NCBI RefSeq assembly: GCF_014207255.1
Contig: NZ_JACHCZ010000010.1
Span: 1 to 64,000 of the forward strand
Direction of reading: 5' to 3'
Source of the DNA: Pseudomonas sp. JAI120
GTDB taxonomy: Bacteria; Pseudomonadota; Gammaproteobacteria; Pseudomonadales; Pseudomonadaceae
Length of the DNA: 64,000 nt
The notes under the pieces are model-generated. The model worked only from the letters and a program-made list of their open reading frames with translations. It was not told the DNA's origin and did no database searches. Shown piece after piece: positions 1 to 9,986 of the stretch; position 1 is the first letter of the stretch, and every line of letters starts with the position of its first letter. The position numbers were made by a program, and so were the translations under genes.

Positions 1-50
1 CGATGGTAGTGTGGGGTTTCCCCATGTGAGAGTAGGTCATCGTCAAGATT
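1..50 (+). rRNA. rrf: 5S rRNA, 3' end (partial)
   Basis: The first 50 bases match the 3' arm of a gammaproteobacterial 5S rRNA: the GTAGTGTGGGGTTTCCCCAT hairpin is followed by GAGAGTAGGTCATCGTCAAG, the strand that closes the terminal helix. The 5' part lies before the window, so an rRNA operon ends here. The exact 3' end is uncertain by a few bases. Confidence 0.93.
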
Positions 51-58
51 AAATTCCG

Positions 59-93
59 AAACCCCATTTGCGAAAGCAGATGGGGTTTTGTTT
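59..93 (+). terminator. rRNA operon terminator
   Basis: AAACCCCAT (59-67) pairs with ATGGGGTTT (80-88). An inner GC pair closes a GAAA tetraloop at 72-75, and a T-rich run follows. It sits just after the 5S rRNA and should end the rRNA transcript before recC. Confidence 0.9.
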
Positions 94-184
94 TGGGCGG
101 TCGAAAAGTGCGAAGAGGCGCCTCGGGGTGGCCTTCAGTGCTAAAGTCCATGCCCTCGATTTTGCTTTTCCCAAGGAAGCCGTT

Positions 185-3100
185 ATGCCGGATGCGACGT
201 CCCTCAGCGCTGGATTCATGGTGGTTCACGGCAACCGCTTGGACGAACTGCGCAGCCTGGTGGTGAGTTGGATGCGCCGTTATCCCCTGGCGCCCCTGGA
301 AAACGAAATCGCCCTGGTACAAAGCAACGGCATTGCTCAGTGGCTCAAACTGGCCTTGGCTGAAGACCCGGAAGACGACGATATGGGTGGCTGCGGAATC
401 GCCGCAGCCATTGATGTACAGCTCCCCGGCAGCTTCATGTGGCAGCTCTATCGCATGGTCCTGGGACGTGACGAAATCCCTCCAAAATCCCTGCTCGATA
501 AAGCCCCGCTCACTTGGCGTCTGATGCGCCTGCTCCCGGAACTCATCGATCAACAGCACTTCGAGCCGTTGCAGCGCTTCTTGACCCACGACTCTGACCT
601 GCGCAAACGCTACCAACTGGCGGAACGCCTGGCAGACCTGTTCGACCAATACCAGGTTTACCGCGCTGACTGGCTGGAAGACTGGGCTGCCGGTCGCCAC
701 CAATTGCGCAACGGCCGAGGCGAGCCCAAGCCCCTCAACCCTGCCAACTGCTGGCAAGCCGAGTTATGGCGTGCGCTGTTGTTGGACGTAGGTGAAGAAG
801 GCATGGCCGAAAGCCGCGCCGGCGTGCACCAGCGTTTCATCGAACGTATCAATGCCCTTGAGCAAGCACCAAAGGGGCTACCTTCTCGGGTGATTGTCTT
901 CGGCATTTCTTCCTTGCCCGCCCAAGCGCTCGAAGCGCTGGCCGGTCTGTCCCGTTTCAGTCAAGTCCTGCTGTGTGTGCACAACCCGTGTCGCCACCAT
1001 TGGTCCGACATCGTGGCCGACAAAGACCTGCTGCGTAACGAATACAAACGCCAGGCGCGCAAAGCCGGCATGCCCGTTACCATCGATCCACAAACCCTGC
1101 ACCAGCACGCCCATCCGCTGCTGGCCGCCTGGGGCAAACAAGGTCGCGACTACATCAGCCTGCTGGACAGTTACGACGATCCCAACAGCTACCGCGCCGC
1201 TTTCCGCGATGGTCGAATCGACCTGTTCAGCGACAGCGAACCCACCACACTGCTCAACCAGCTTCAGGACGATATCCTCGAACTGCGCCCACTCAACGAG
1301 ACTCGCGAACTATGGCCCGCTGTCGATCTAGAGCGTGATACATCCATCCGCTTCCACATTGCCCACAGCGCCCAACGCGAAGTCGAGATTCTCCACGACC
1401 AACTGCTCCAACGCTTCAGCGCCGACCCCACGCTTCGCCCAAGGGACATCATCGTCATGGTCCCCGACGTCGACAGCTATGCGCCGCATATTCGCGCGGT
1501 ATTCGGTCAACTGGACAGAATCGACCCCCGCTTCATCCCCTTCACCCTGACCGATCAAGGCCAGCGCGGCCGAGATCCCCTGCTGATCGCCGTCGAACAC
1601 CTGCTCAAACTCCCCGATAGCCGCTTTCCCGTCAGCGAGATTCTCGACCTGCTGGACGTCCCGGCCTTGCGCGAACGCTTCGCCATCAAGGAGCGCGATC
1701 TGCCTACGCTGCACCGCTGGATCGAAGGCGCCGGTATCCGTTGGGGGCTCAACGCCGAGCAACGTGCGGGACTCGGCTTGCCGAGTAAGCTGGAACAAAA
1801 CAGCTGGCGATTTGGCCTTCGCCGTATGCTTCTAGGCTATGCCGTCGGCACCGGTGCGGCCTGCGAAGGCATTGAGCCTTACGACGAAATCGGCGGACTT
1901 GATGCGGCCTTGATCGGCCCGCTGGTCGCTCTACTCGATGCGCTCAGCGATGCCCATCAAGCACTGTCACAACCCGCAGCGCCCCACGAATGGGGCGAAC
2001 GTCTGCAACGCCTGATGCAACTCTTCTTCCTACCCAGCAGCGAGCACGACGACTACCTCTTGGGTCAGCTCGAGCAACTCAGGGAAACCTGGTTGGAAAC
2101 CTGCGAGTCCGTCGGCCTGCAGGATGAGTTACCGCTTACTGTAGTCCGCGAAGCCTGGCTGGCCGGCCTGGACCAAGGCCGTCTGTCCCAGCGCTTTCTC
2201 GCCGGAGCTGTCAATTTCTGCACCCTGATGCCCATGCGCGCCATCCCCTTCAAACTCGTCTGCCTGCTCGGCATGAACGACGGCGACTACCCACGCGCCC
2301 AACCACCGCTGGATTTCGACCTGATGGGCAGCGACTACCGTCCCGGCGACCGTTCGCGCCGCGAAGACGACCGTTACCTGCTGCTCGAAGCCCTGCTGTC
2401 CGCCCGCGACCAGCTCTATATAAGCTGGGTCGGCCGTAGCATCCGCGATAACAGCGAGCGCCCGGCCTCTGTACTCATCGGCCAACTGCGGGACCATATC
2501 GCCAGCGGCTGGCACAACGCACAGGAAACACCGCTGCTGGACGCGATGACCCAGGAACACCCGCTCCAACCCTTCAGCGCCCGCTACTTCCACGAAGGTG
2601 ATCCGCTGTTCAGCTACGCCCGCGAATGGCAGTTACTCCACGCCGCCCCGGATGCCGTTACACAGGAAGACCAACTGGCGCAGCACCAACAGGAGGAGCC
2701 CCTGAGCCTCGGCCAGTTACAGGATTTCCTGCGCAACCCGGTCAAACACTTCTTCAGCCAGCGTCTGAAAGTGTTCTTCGAAGCCGCCGAAGTGCCCTTG
2801 GCCGATGAAGAACCCTTCGTGCTTGACGCGCTGCAACGCTACAGCCTGAGCGATAGCCTGTTGAACGCTGCGCTGTCCCAACCCGAGCACCTCGACCAGG
2901 CCCTTAACGCCCAGGCCCTGCGGTTGCAAGGCAGTGGCCTGTTGCCGATGGTCGGTTTCGGCGAGTGCCTGCGCAACGAACTCATTGAGCCCCTGCCTGA
3001 TTTGTTGCAACGCTACCAGCACTTGCTGGCTCTCTGGCCAACGCCACACACCGCTGCAGAACCGATCAGTTTCGAGCATCAAGGTATAGCGCTGGAAGGC

Positions 3101-3634
3101 TGGATCAGCGGCCTGCATCGCCGCAGTGACGGTGGATTGCTAAGTGTCACCACCATCCCCAATAGCATCGGATCGATCAAAACACGCAAATGGCATCGCC
3201 TGATACGTCCTTGGGTCAATCATGTGGTGGCCTGCGCCTGCGGCCTGTCGTTGAGCACAGGGCTGGTGGCCAGCGACGATACGTTGCTACTGGCCCCGCT
3301 GGATAAGCCCATCGCCCGGGAAATCCTCGGCAACCTGCTGCTGGCCTGGCACAGCGGCATGAGAGAACCGCTCCCGGTAGCCGTCAAGACCGCTTTCGCC
3401 TGGCTCAGCCAAACCGATCCGGTCAAAGCCCACGCAGCCGCGAGCAAAGCCTATGAAGGCGACGGCCTGACCACCGATGGCGAGCGCCGCGAAACCCCGG
3501 CGCTCACCCGACAGTTCCCCGATTACGCCGCCCTGGTCGCCAGCGAAGAGTTCGAAGGCTGGTGCGAAACCTTGTATCGACCGCTCATCAACGCCCCATG
3601 GCGATCACTCACAGGCGAGGAGGCCGGCGCATGA
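185..3634 (+). CDS. recC: Exodeoxyribonuclease V gamma subunit RecC
   Basis: RecC is the subunit of the RecBCD helicase-nuclease that splits the duplex and recognises Chi during repair of double-strand breaks. The 1149-residue product has the usual family length and typical RecC blocks such as ALVQSNGIAQWLKLAL near the N terminus and CLLGMNDGDYPR in the middle. The ATG at 185 is preferred because an in-frame start at 68 would lie inside the rRNA terminator. The stop overlaps the recB start by 4 bases (ATGA), so recC, recB and recD form one translationally coupled operon. Confidence 0.95.
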   Translation: MPDATSLSAGFMVVHGNRLDELRSLVVSWMRRYPLAPLENEIALVQSNGIAQWLKLALAEDPEDDDMGGCGIAAAIDVQLPGSFMWQLYRMVLGRDEIPPKSLLDKAPLTWRLMRLLPELIDQQHFEPLQRFLTHDSDLRKRYQLAERLADLFDQYQVYRADWLEDWAAGRHQLRNGRGEPKPLNPANCWQAELWRALLLDVGEEGMAESRAGVHQRFIERINALEQAPKGLPSRVIVFGISSLPAQALEALAGLSRFSQVLLCVHNPCRHHWSDIVADKDLLRNEYKRQARKAGMPVTIDPQTLHQHAHPLLAAWGKQGRDYISLLDSYDDPNSYRAAFRDGRIDLFSDSEPTTLLNQLQDDILELRPLNETRELWPAVDLERDTSIRFHIAHSAQREVEILHDQLLQRFSADPTLRPRDIIVMVPDVDSYAPHIRAVFGQLDRIDPRFIPFTLTDQGQRGRDPLLIAVEHLLKLPDSRFPVSEILDLLDVPALRERFAIKERDLPTLHRWIEGAGIRWGLNAEQRAGLGLPSKLEQNSWRFGLRRMLLGYAVGTGAACEGIEPYDEIGGLDAALIGPLVALLDALSDAHQALSQPAAPHEWGERLQRLMQLFFLPSSEHDDYLLGQLEQLRETWLETCESVGLQDELPLTVVREAWLAGLDQGRLSQRFLAGAVNFCTLMPMRAIPFKLVCLLGMNDGDYPRAQPPLDFDLMGSDYRPGDRSRREDDRYLLLEALLSARDQLYISWVGRSIRDNSERPASVLIGQLRDHIASGWHNAQETPLLDAMTQEHPLQPFSARYFHEGDPLFSYAREWQLLHAAPDAVTQEDQLAQHQQEEPLSLGQLQDFLRNPVKHFFSQRLKVFFEAAEVPLADEEPFVLDALQRYSLSDSLLNAALSQPEHLDQALNAQALRLQGSGLLPMVGFGECLRNELIEPLPDLLQRYQHLLALWPTPHTAAEPISFEHQGIALEGWISGLHRRSDGGLLSVTTIPNSIGSIKTRKWHRLIRPWVNHVVACACGLSLSTGLVASDDTLLLAPLDKPIAREILGNLLLAWHSGMREPLPVAVKTAFAWLSQTDPVKAHAAASKAYEGDGLTTDGERRETPALTRQFPDYAALVASEEFEGWCETLYRPLINAPWRSLTGEEAGA

Positions 3635-6600
3635 GCAGCAAACCCTTGGCCCTGGCCTTCCCGTTGCATGGCAGCCAGCTGATTGAAGCCAGCGCCGGCA
3701 CTGGCAAAACCTTCACCATCTCCGCCTTGTACCTGCGTCTGGTACTGGGCCACGGTGGCGATGAGTCCGGTTTCGGGCGTGAACTGCTGCCGCCGCAAAT
3801 CCTCGTGGTCACCTTTACCGATGCCGCTACCAAAGAGCTGCGTGAGCGCATCCGCATTCGCCTGGCCGAAGCCGCGCGTTTCTTCCGCGAGGAGATTGAA
3901 CAGCCCGACGCGCTGATCGCCGACCTGCGTGCGCAATACCTCCCCGAGCAATGGCCCGCCTGCGCCAACCGCCTGGACATCGCTGCCCAGTGGATGGATG
4001 AAGCGGCGGTTTCCACAATTCACAGTTGGTGCCAGCGCATGCTGCGCGAACACGCGTTCGACAGCGGCAGCCTGTTCACCCAGACCCTGGAAACCGACCA
4101 CAGCGACCTGCTGGGCGAAGTGTTGCGCGATTACTGGCGGTTGTTCTGCTACCCCATGCATGACGATGCACTCAACTGGGTGCGTAGCAACTGGGGTGGC
4201 CCCGCGGCGTTGATGCCACGCGTGCGCGCACTGTTCGGCAGCGAACGGTCGCCGGATGAAACCCGCGAACCCGCCGAGTTGATCAACGCTTGCCTGCAAG
4301 AACGCCGCGAAGCATTGATAAACATCAAGGCTCCCTGGCAACAATGGGCCGCCGAGTTGCGCGAAATCTGCCTGCAAGCGGTGGCCGCCAAAGCCGTCGA
4401 CGGCCGCAAGATGCAAGCGCGTTACTTCGAGCCCTGGTTCGAAAAGATCAGCGCTTGGGCCGTTGACGAAACCCTGGAACAGTTGGACATCGGCACCGGC
4501 TTCACCCGCCTCACTCCCGACGGCATGGCCGAAGCCTGGAAGGGCGACCCGCCGCAACACCCCGGCATCGACGCCATGGCCGGCCTTAAAGCCGCCCTCG
4601 ACGCGCTGCCAACCCCCGACGCTGCCGTGTTGCAACACGCTGCCGGTTGGGTGGGTAAGCGCTTCGAAGAAGAAAAACGCCGTCGTGCCGAAATGGGCTT
4701 TGACGACATGCTGATTCGCCTCAACGCTGCCCTGCAAGCCGATGGCGGCGAGCGCCTGGCCAGTGTGATCCGCGAGCAGTTCCCGGTGGCCCTGATCGAC
4801 GAGTTCCAGGACACCGACCCGGTGCAATACAGCATCTTCGACAGCATCTACCGCATTGAAGAGAACCACCTCGACAGCGGCCTGTTCCTGATCGGTGACC
4901 CCAAGCAAGCGATCTACGCCTTCCGTGGCGCCGATATCTACACCTACTTGCGCGCGCGTAAATCCACGATCGGCCGTCACCACACCCTGGGCACCAACTT
5001 CCGTTCCAGCCATGCGATGGTCGAGGCAGTGAACCATGTGTTCCAGCGGGCGGAAACGGGTCGGGGCGCGTTCCTGTTCCGGGAGTCGAATGGCGACAAC
5101 CCGGTGCCGTTCCACCCGGTGCTGTCACAAGGCCGCAAGGAAAGACTGCAGGTCGACGGCCAAACGTTGCCGGCGATGAACCTTTGGCACCTGGCCACCG
5201 ACCAGCCGGTTTCCAACGCGGTGTACCGTCAGCAACTGGCTGGCGCCTGTGCCTCGCAGATTGTCGAGTTGCTCAACGGCGGGCAGCAAGGTACGGCTGG
5301 TTTCCTGCAACCGGACGACAGCTTCAAAGGCGTACTGCCGTCGGACATCGCCATCCTCGTGCGCGACGGCAAGGAAGCCCAAGCCGTGCGCGCCGAGTTG
5401 GCCGCCCGTGGCGTGCGTAGCGTGTACCTGTCGGACAAGGACTCTGTCTTCGCCGCCCAGGAAGCCCACGATCTGCTCGCCTGGCTCAAGGCCTGTGCCG
5501 AGCCGGATGTCGAGCGGCCGCTACGGGCTGCCCTGGCTTGCGTCACCTTGAACCTGTCACTGCCGGAACTGGAGCGTCTGAACCAGGACGAACTGGCGTG
5601 GGAAAGCCGCGTGATGCAGTTCCGTGGCTACCGCGCGATCTGGCGCACCCAAGGCGTGCTGCCGATGCTGCGTCGCCTGCTGCACGACTTCAAACTGCCG
5701 CAAACCCTGATTGCCCGCAGCGACGGCGAACGTGTGCTGACCAACCTGTTGCACCTCAGCGAGTTGTTGCAACAAGCCGCGTCGGAACTGGACGGTGAAC
5801 AGGCGTTGATCCGCCACCTGGCCGAACACCTCGCGTTGTCCGGTCAAGCCGGTGAAGAGCAAATCCTGCGCCTGGAAAGTGATGAGCAACTGGTCAAGGT
5901 CGTGACCATTCACAAATCCAAGGGCCTGGAATACGACCTGGTCTTTCTGCCTTTCATCTGCTCGGCCAAGCCGGTCGACGGCAGTCGCCTGCCGCTGCAT
6001 TACCACGATGAACACGGCAAATCCCACGTCAGCCTGCGCCCGACCGCCGAGTTGATCGCCCAGGCCGACGATGAGCGCCTGGCCGAAGACCTGCGTTTGT
6101 TCTACGTGGCCCTGACCCGCGCCAAACACGCCTGCTGGCTCGGCGTTGCCGACCTCAAGCGCGGCAACAGCAACAGCTCGGTATTGCACCTGTCGGCGCT
6201 GGGTTACTTGCTCGGCGCGGGTGCTTCGTTGAGCGAATCCGCCGGCCTCGCGCGTTGGCTGCTGGATCTGCAGGACGGCTGTCCGGCCATCCACTACGTC
6301 CCTGTGCCCGACGCCCAAGACACCCTGTTCCACCCGCCGCGCAACACCGCCAACTTGCTCGCGCCCTTGTTACCTAAACGCAAGGCCGCCGAGAACTGGT
6401 GGATCGCGTCCTACAGTGCCTTGCGCATTGGCGACAGCATGAGCGTCGCCCACCTCGAAGCGCCCGAAAGCCCACAGGCGCAAAAGCTGTTCGATGACGA
6501 ACGCCTCGATCCCGACGCACCGCGTGAAGTGGCAGCGTCCGGCGCAGACATTCACCGTTTCCCACGTGGTCCGAACCCCGGCACCTTCCTTCACGGTCTA

Positions 6601-7305
6601 CTGGAGTGGGCCGGGGAAGAAGGCTTCAACGTGACCTCGCAAGCGATCGAACAAGCCGTAGGCGCGCGCTGCAATCGCCGTAACTGGGAAGGCTGGATCG
6701 TCACCCTCAGCGAGTGGCTGGGCCATCTGCTGCACACGCCGCTGTCGGTGGATAACGACCAGATCGCCCTGAGCAGCTTGCAGCACTACCAGATCGAAAT
6801 GGAGTTCTGGTTCGCCAGTCATAAAGTCGACGTGCTCGCCCTCGACAAGCTGGTGTGCCAGTACACCCACAACGGTGTGTCCCGTGTCTCTGCCGAACCG
6901 GTGCTGCTCAACGGCATGTTCAAGGGTTTTATCGACCTGACCTTCGAACACGATGGCCGCTACTACGTGGCTGACTACAAATCCAACTGGCTCGGCCCTG
7001 ACGATTCGGCCTACACCCAAGACGCCATGGAACAGTCGATCATCGAGCATCGGTACGACCTGCAATACGTGCTTTACCTGCTCGCGCTGCATCGTCAACT
7101 CAAGGCACGCCTGCCGGACTACGACTACGACCGTCATGTCGGCGGCGCGCTGTACCTGTTCCTGCGCGGCACCCAGGCTGTCAGCCGAGGGGCGTTTTTC
7201 ACCCGGCCGCCACGGGAGCTGATCGAAAGCCTGGACCTGCTGTTCCAGGGCAAGCCCATCCCGCCCAAGGCTGAGCCCGCCTGGGAACAAGGAGTGTTGT
7301 TATGA
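3631..7305 (+). CDS. recB: Exodeoxyribonuclease V beta subunit RecB
   Basis: RecB is the 3'-5' helicase and sole nuclease of RecBCD. The 1224-residue protein has a UvrD-type Walker A motif ASAGTGKT at residues 20-27, Walker B LIDEFQDTD near 390, the helicase motif TIHKSKGLEYD near 760 and YVALTRAK near 823. The C-terminal nuclease domain shows GTFLHGLLE, GFIDL and VADYKSNW, the latter carrying the D-x-K catalytic pair near 1115. The start overlaps recC by 4 bases and the stop overlaps recD by 4. No key residue appears to be missing. Confidence 0.97.
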   Translation: MSSKPLALAFPLHGSQLIEASAGTGKTFTISALYLRLVLGHGGDESGFGRELLPPQILVVTFTDAATKELRERIRIRLAEAARFFREEIEQPDALIADLRAQYLPEQWPACANRLDIAAQWMDEAAVSTIHSWCQRMLREHAFDSGSLFTQTLETDHSDLLGEVLRDYWRLFCYPMHDDALNWVRSNWGGPAALMPRVRALFGSERSPDETREPAELINACLQERREALINIKAPWQQWAAELREICLQAVAAKAVDGRKMQARYFEPWFEKISAWAVDETLEQLDIGTGFTRLTPDGMAEAWKGDPPQHPGIDAMAGLKAALDALPTPDAAVLQHAAGWVGKRFEEEKRRRAEMGFDDMLIRLNAALQADGGERLASVIREQFPVALIDEFQDTDPVQYSIFDSIYRIEENHLDSGLFLIGDPKQAIYAFRGADIYTYLRARKSTIGRHHTLGTNFRSSHAMVEAVNHVFQRAETGRGAFLFRESNGDNPVPFHPVLSQGRKERLQVDGQTLPAMNLWHLATDQPVSNAVYRQQLAGACASQIVELLNGGQQGTAGFLQPDDSFKGVLPSDIAILVRDGKEAQAVRAELAARGVRSVYLSDKDSVFAAQEAHDLLAWLKACAEPDVERPLRAALACVTLNLSLPELERLNQDELAWESRVMQFRGYRAIWRTQGVLPMLRRLLHDFKLPQTLIARSDGERVLTNLLHLSELLQQAASELDGEQALIRHLAEHLALSGQAGEEQILRLESDEQLVKVVTIHKSKGLEYDLVFLPFICSAKPVDGSRLPLHYHDEHGKSHVSLRPTAELIAQADDERLAEDLRLFYVALTRAKHACWLGVADLKRGNSNSSVLHLSALGYLLGAGASLSESAGLARWLLDLQDGCPAIHYVPVPDAQDTLFHPPRNTANLLAPLLPKRKAAENWWIASYSALRIGDSMSVAHLEAPESPQAQKLFDDERLDPDAPREVAASGADIHRFPRGPNPGTFLHGLLEWAGEEGFNVTSQAIEQAVGARCNRRNWEGWIVTLSEWLGHLLHTPLSVDNDQIALSSLQHYQIEMEFWFASHKVDVLALDKLVCQYTHNGVSRVSAEPVLLNGMFKGFIDLTFEHDGRYYVADYKSNWLGPDDSAYTQDAMEQSIIEHRYDLQYVLYLLALHRQLKARLPDYDYDRHVGGALYLFLRGTQAVSRGAFFTRPPRELIESLDLLFQGKPIPPKAEPAWEQGVLL

Positions 7306-9407
7306 GCCTGTCGCCGTTACCGCTTGAGGCGTTAGCGCCTTTGAGCCGCGCCGCCGACCTGGTGCACCTGCTGGAGCGTTGGGTTGAGCGTGGTTGGCTA
7401 CGGGCGTTGGACAAGGCCTTCGTGGGCTTCCTGCACGAACTCGATCCGCAGGCCGACCCTTTGGTGTTACTGGCGGCGGCGCTGACCAGCCATCAACTGG
7501 GCCACGGCCATGTGTGCCTGGACCTGTTCGAAACCCTCAAAGCGCCGGATTTTGCCCTGTCCTTGCCGCCCGAAGGCGACCTGCAAACCGGCGCCATGCT
7601 GCTGCCGTCGCAATTGCTCGACGGCCTCGACGGTGCCCATTGGTGTCATGTACTGGCCGCCAGCCCGTTGGTCGCCCTGGCGGTGGACGGCAGCGAATCG
7701 GCACACAGTCGTCCCTTGGTACTGTCGGGCAAACGCCTGTACCTGCGCCGCTACTGGACCTACGAACGGCGCATCGACACTGCCCTGCGCCTGCGTCTCG
7801 CCACCCAGGAAAGCGTCGCCGCCGATTTACCCCAGCGCTTGAATAGCTTGTTTGACCAGCCGGCGCCCGATGGCGTGATCGACTGGCAGAAACTCGCCTG
7901 CGCCCTGGCCACCCGCGGTGCATTCAGCATCGTCACCGGCGGCCCCGGCACCGGCAAGACCACCACTGTGGTGCGCCTGCTCGCGCTGTTGCAGGCGCCG
8001 GCCGTAGAGTCCGGCAGCCCGTTGCGCATCCGCTTGGCCGCGCCGACCGGTAAAGCCGCCGCGCGTTTGACCGAATCCATCAGTCAGCAAGTACTGTCGC
8101 TGACAGTGCCGCAAAGTGTGAAGGAAAAGATCCCGACCCAGGTCACCACGGTTCACCGCCTGCTGGGCAGCCGTCCGGGCACTCGGCACTTCCGCCATCA
8201 CCTTGGCAATCCGTTGCCCCTGGATGTGCTGGTGGTGGACGAAGCCTCGATGATCGATCTGGAAATGATGGCTAACCTGCTGGACGCATTACCGCCCCAT
8301 GCCCGCTTGGTGTTGCTGGGCGACAAGGACCAACTCGCCTCGGTAGAGGCCGGCGCCGTACTCGGTGATTTGTGCCGCGACGCCGAAGCCGGCTGGTACA
8401 GCCCCCACACCCGCCAATGGCTGCAAACCGTCAGCGGCGAAGACCTCAGCGCCAGTGGCCTGCACGAAGACCTCGAGGGCAGCCATCCCCTGGCGCAGCA
8501 AGTGGTGATGCTGCGCTATTCGCGCCGGTTCGGCGAAGGCAGCGGCATCGGCCAACTGGCGCGCTGGGTCAACCAGCAAAACGCCGACGAGGCGCGCAAG
8601 CTGCTGGCCGCGCGCAGCCACAGTGACCTGTTCTGCCTTAGCCTCAAAGGCGAGCACGACCACGCCCTGGAGCGCCTGGTGCTGGACGGGCAGGGCGACG
8701 GCGCCCAGGGTTATCGCTATTACCTCAACCTGCTGCACAGCGCGCGGCCCGCCGTCGACACCCCGCGTGACGACCCCGCCTGGACCCACTGGGCCCAACA
8801 ACTGCTGCAAGCCTTTGATGCGTTCCAACTGCTCTGCGCCGTGCGCAAGGGCCCTTGGGGTGTGGAAGGGCTGAACCTGCGCATCACGGCCGCCTTGCGC
8901 AAAGTGCGGCTGATCGAGGGGGACGAGCAATGGTACGAAGGCCGCCCGGTGTTGATGACCCGCAACGATTACGGCCTGGGCTTGATGAACGGCGACATCG
9001 GCATTGCCCTCAAACTGCCTGAAAGTGATGGCGGGCCCCAGGTGTTGCGCGTTGCTTTCCCACGTAACGATGGCCAGGGTGGCGTGCGATTTGTACTGCC
9101 CAGCCGTCTCAATGATTTGGAAACCGTGTACGCCATGACCGTGCACAAATCCCAGGGTTCGGAGTTCACCCACACTGCACTGATCCTGCCGGACGCGCTG
9201 AACCCGGTGCTCACCAAAGAGTTGATCTACACCGGCATCACTCGCGCCAAGCGCTGGTTCAGCCTGATCGAACCCCGTGGCGGCGTGTTTGAAGAGGCCG
9301 TGCGACGCAAGGTCAAACGCTTGAGTGGGTTGATGCTGGAGTTGGGTCAGGAGTCAGAACTATCTGATGCTGTGCTATCGTTGCGGCATCACCCCGAAAA
9401 CACCTGA
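7302..9407 (+). CDS. recD: Exodeoxyribonuclease V alpha subunit RecD
   Basis: RecD is the 5'-3' helicase motor of RecBCD. The 701-residue product carries Walker A GGPGTGKTTT near residue 212, Walker B VVDEASMIDLEMM near 310, and the late helicase motif AMTVHKSQGSEF near 609 followed by YTGITRAKRW. It overlaps the end of recB by 4 bases. The next gene, yfiR, begins only 12 bases after its stop, so read-through into the yfi genes is possible. Confidence 0.96.
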   Translation: MSLSPLPLEALAPLSRAADLVHLLERWVERGWLRALDKAFVGFLHELDPQADPLVLLAAALTSHQLGHGHVCLDLFETLKAPDFALSLPPEGDLQTGAMLLPSQLLDGLDGAHWCHVLAASPLVALAVDGSESAHSRPLVLSGKRLYLRRYWTYERRIDTALRLRLATQESVAADLPQRLNSLFDQPAPDGVIDWQKLACALATRGAFSIVTGGPGTGKTTTVVRLLALLQAPAVESGSPLRIRLAAPTGKAAARLTESISQQVLSLTVPQSVKEKIPTQVTTVHRLLGSRPGTRHFRHHLGNPLPLDVLVVDEASMIDLEMMANLLDALPPHARLVLLGDKDQLASVEAGAVLGDLCRDAEAGWYSPHTRQWLQTVSGEDLSASGLHEDLEGSHPLAQQVVMLRYSRRFGEGSGIGQLARWVNQQNADEARKLLAARSHSDLFCLSLKGEHDHALERLVLDGQGDGAQGYRYYLNLLHSARPAVDTPRDDPAWTHWAQQLLQAFDAFQLLCAVRKGPWGVEGLNLRITAALRKVRLIEGDEQWYEGRPVLMTRNDYGLGLMNGDIGIALKLPESDGGPQVLRVAFPRNDGQGGVRFVLPSRLNDLETVYAMTVHKSQGSEFTHTALILPDALNPVLTKELIYTGITRAKRWFSLIEPRGGVFEEAVRRKVKRLSGLMLELGQESELSDAVLSLRHHPENT

Positions 9408-9419
9408 GAGAATCGCTGC

Positions 9420-9986
9420 ATGAACGTGGCCGTCTCGCCCACAGGGCGTAGTTTGAGCTGGAGACGCCTGCTGCTGGTGGCGGTTCTATGCCTGCTGGCG
9501 CCCCGCGTATTTGCCGAGGCCCCAGGCCCGGCTGACCAGCGCGCCCAGGCGGTCACCCAGGTGGTACTCGGTATCCTCAGCTATGCCCGCTGGCCAGTAG
9601 AGCCTGAGCAACTGCGCCTGTGCATCGTCGGCCCGACCCAATACACCGACGACCTGATCAAAGGCACCATCCAGGCCACCGGCCGTCCGGTCGTGGTGCG
9701 GCGCCTGCTGGCCGACCATCCCGATATCGTCAACGCCTGCGACGCCGTGTACATCGGCAAACTCAGCAATGACGAACGCAGCCGCCTGTTTGCCTCATTG
9801 ATCGGCCACCCGGTGCTCAGCATCAGCGAAGGCGGCGACCAGTGCACCGTGGGCAGCCTGTTCTGCCTGCAGGTGGGGGATGAGCAAGTGTCGTTTGAGG
9901 TCAACCTCGACTCGGTGGCGCGCAGCGGCGTGCGCATTCATCCCAGCGTGTTGCAACTGTCCCGGCGCCGGGCGCCCGCCTCATGA
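9420..9986 (+). CDS. yfiR: YfiR-family periplasmic repressor of a diguanylate cyclase
   Basis: The 188-residue protein has a basic N terminus, a hydrophobic stretch and an AFA/AEA-like signal cleavage region near residues 30-35, followed by a YfiR domain (DUF4154). In the known YfiBNR system, YfiR in the periplasm inhibits the inner-membrane cyclase YfiN and is itself sequestered by YfiB at the outer membrane. Four cysteines are seen in the mature part, consistent with redox-sensitive disulfides in the family. The gene overlaps yfiN by 4 bases and lies in the order yfiR-yfiN-yfiB, which supports the call. Confidence 0.9.
   Translation: MNVAVSPTGRSLSWRRLLLVAVLCLLAPRVFAEAPGPADQRAQAVTQVVLGILSYARWPVEPEQLRLCIVGPTQYTDDLIKGTIQATGRPVVVRRLLADHPDIVNACDAVYIGKLSNDERSRLFASLIGHPVLSISEGGDQCTVGSLFCLQVGDEQVSFEVNLDSVARSGVRIHPSVLQLSRRRAPAS

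Noticed and set aside
68..184. Upstream start for recC
   Set aside because: It lies within the rRNA terminator hairpin and would add residues unlike RecC.
3523..5115. Long minus-strand reading frame opposite recB
   Set aside because: It mirrors the codon bias of recB, has no ribosome site or known domain, and recB itself is certain. Similar long opposite-strand frames over mmsA, the permease at 29082 and obg were rejected for the same reason.
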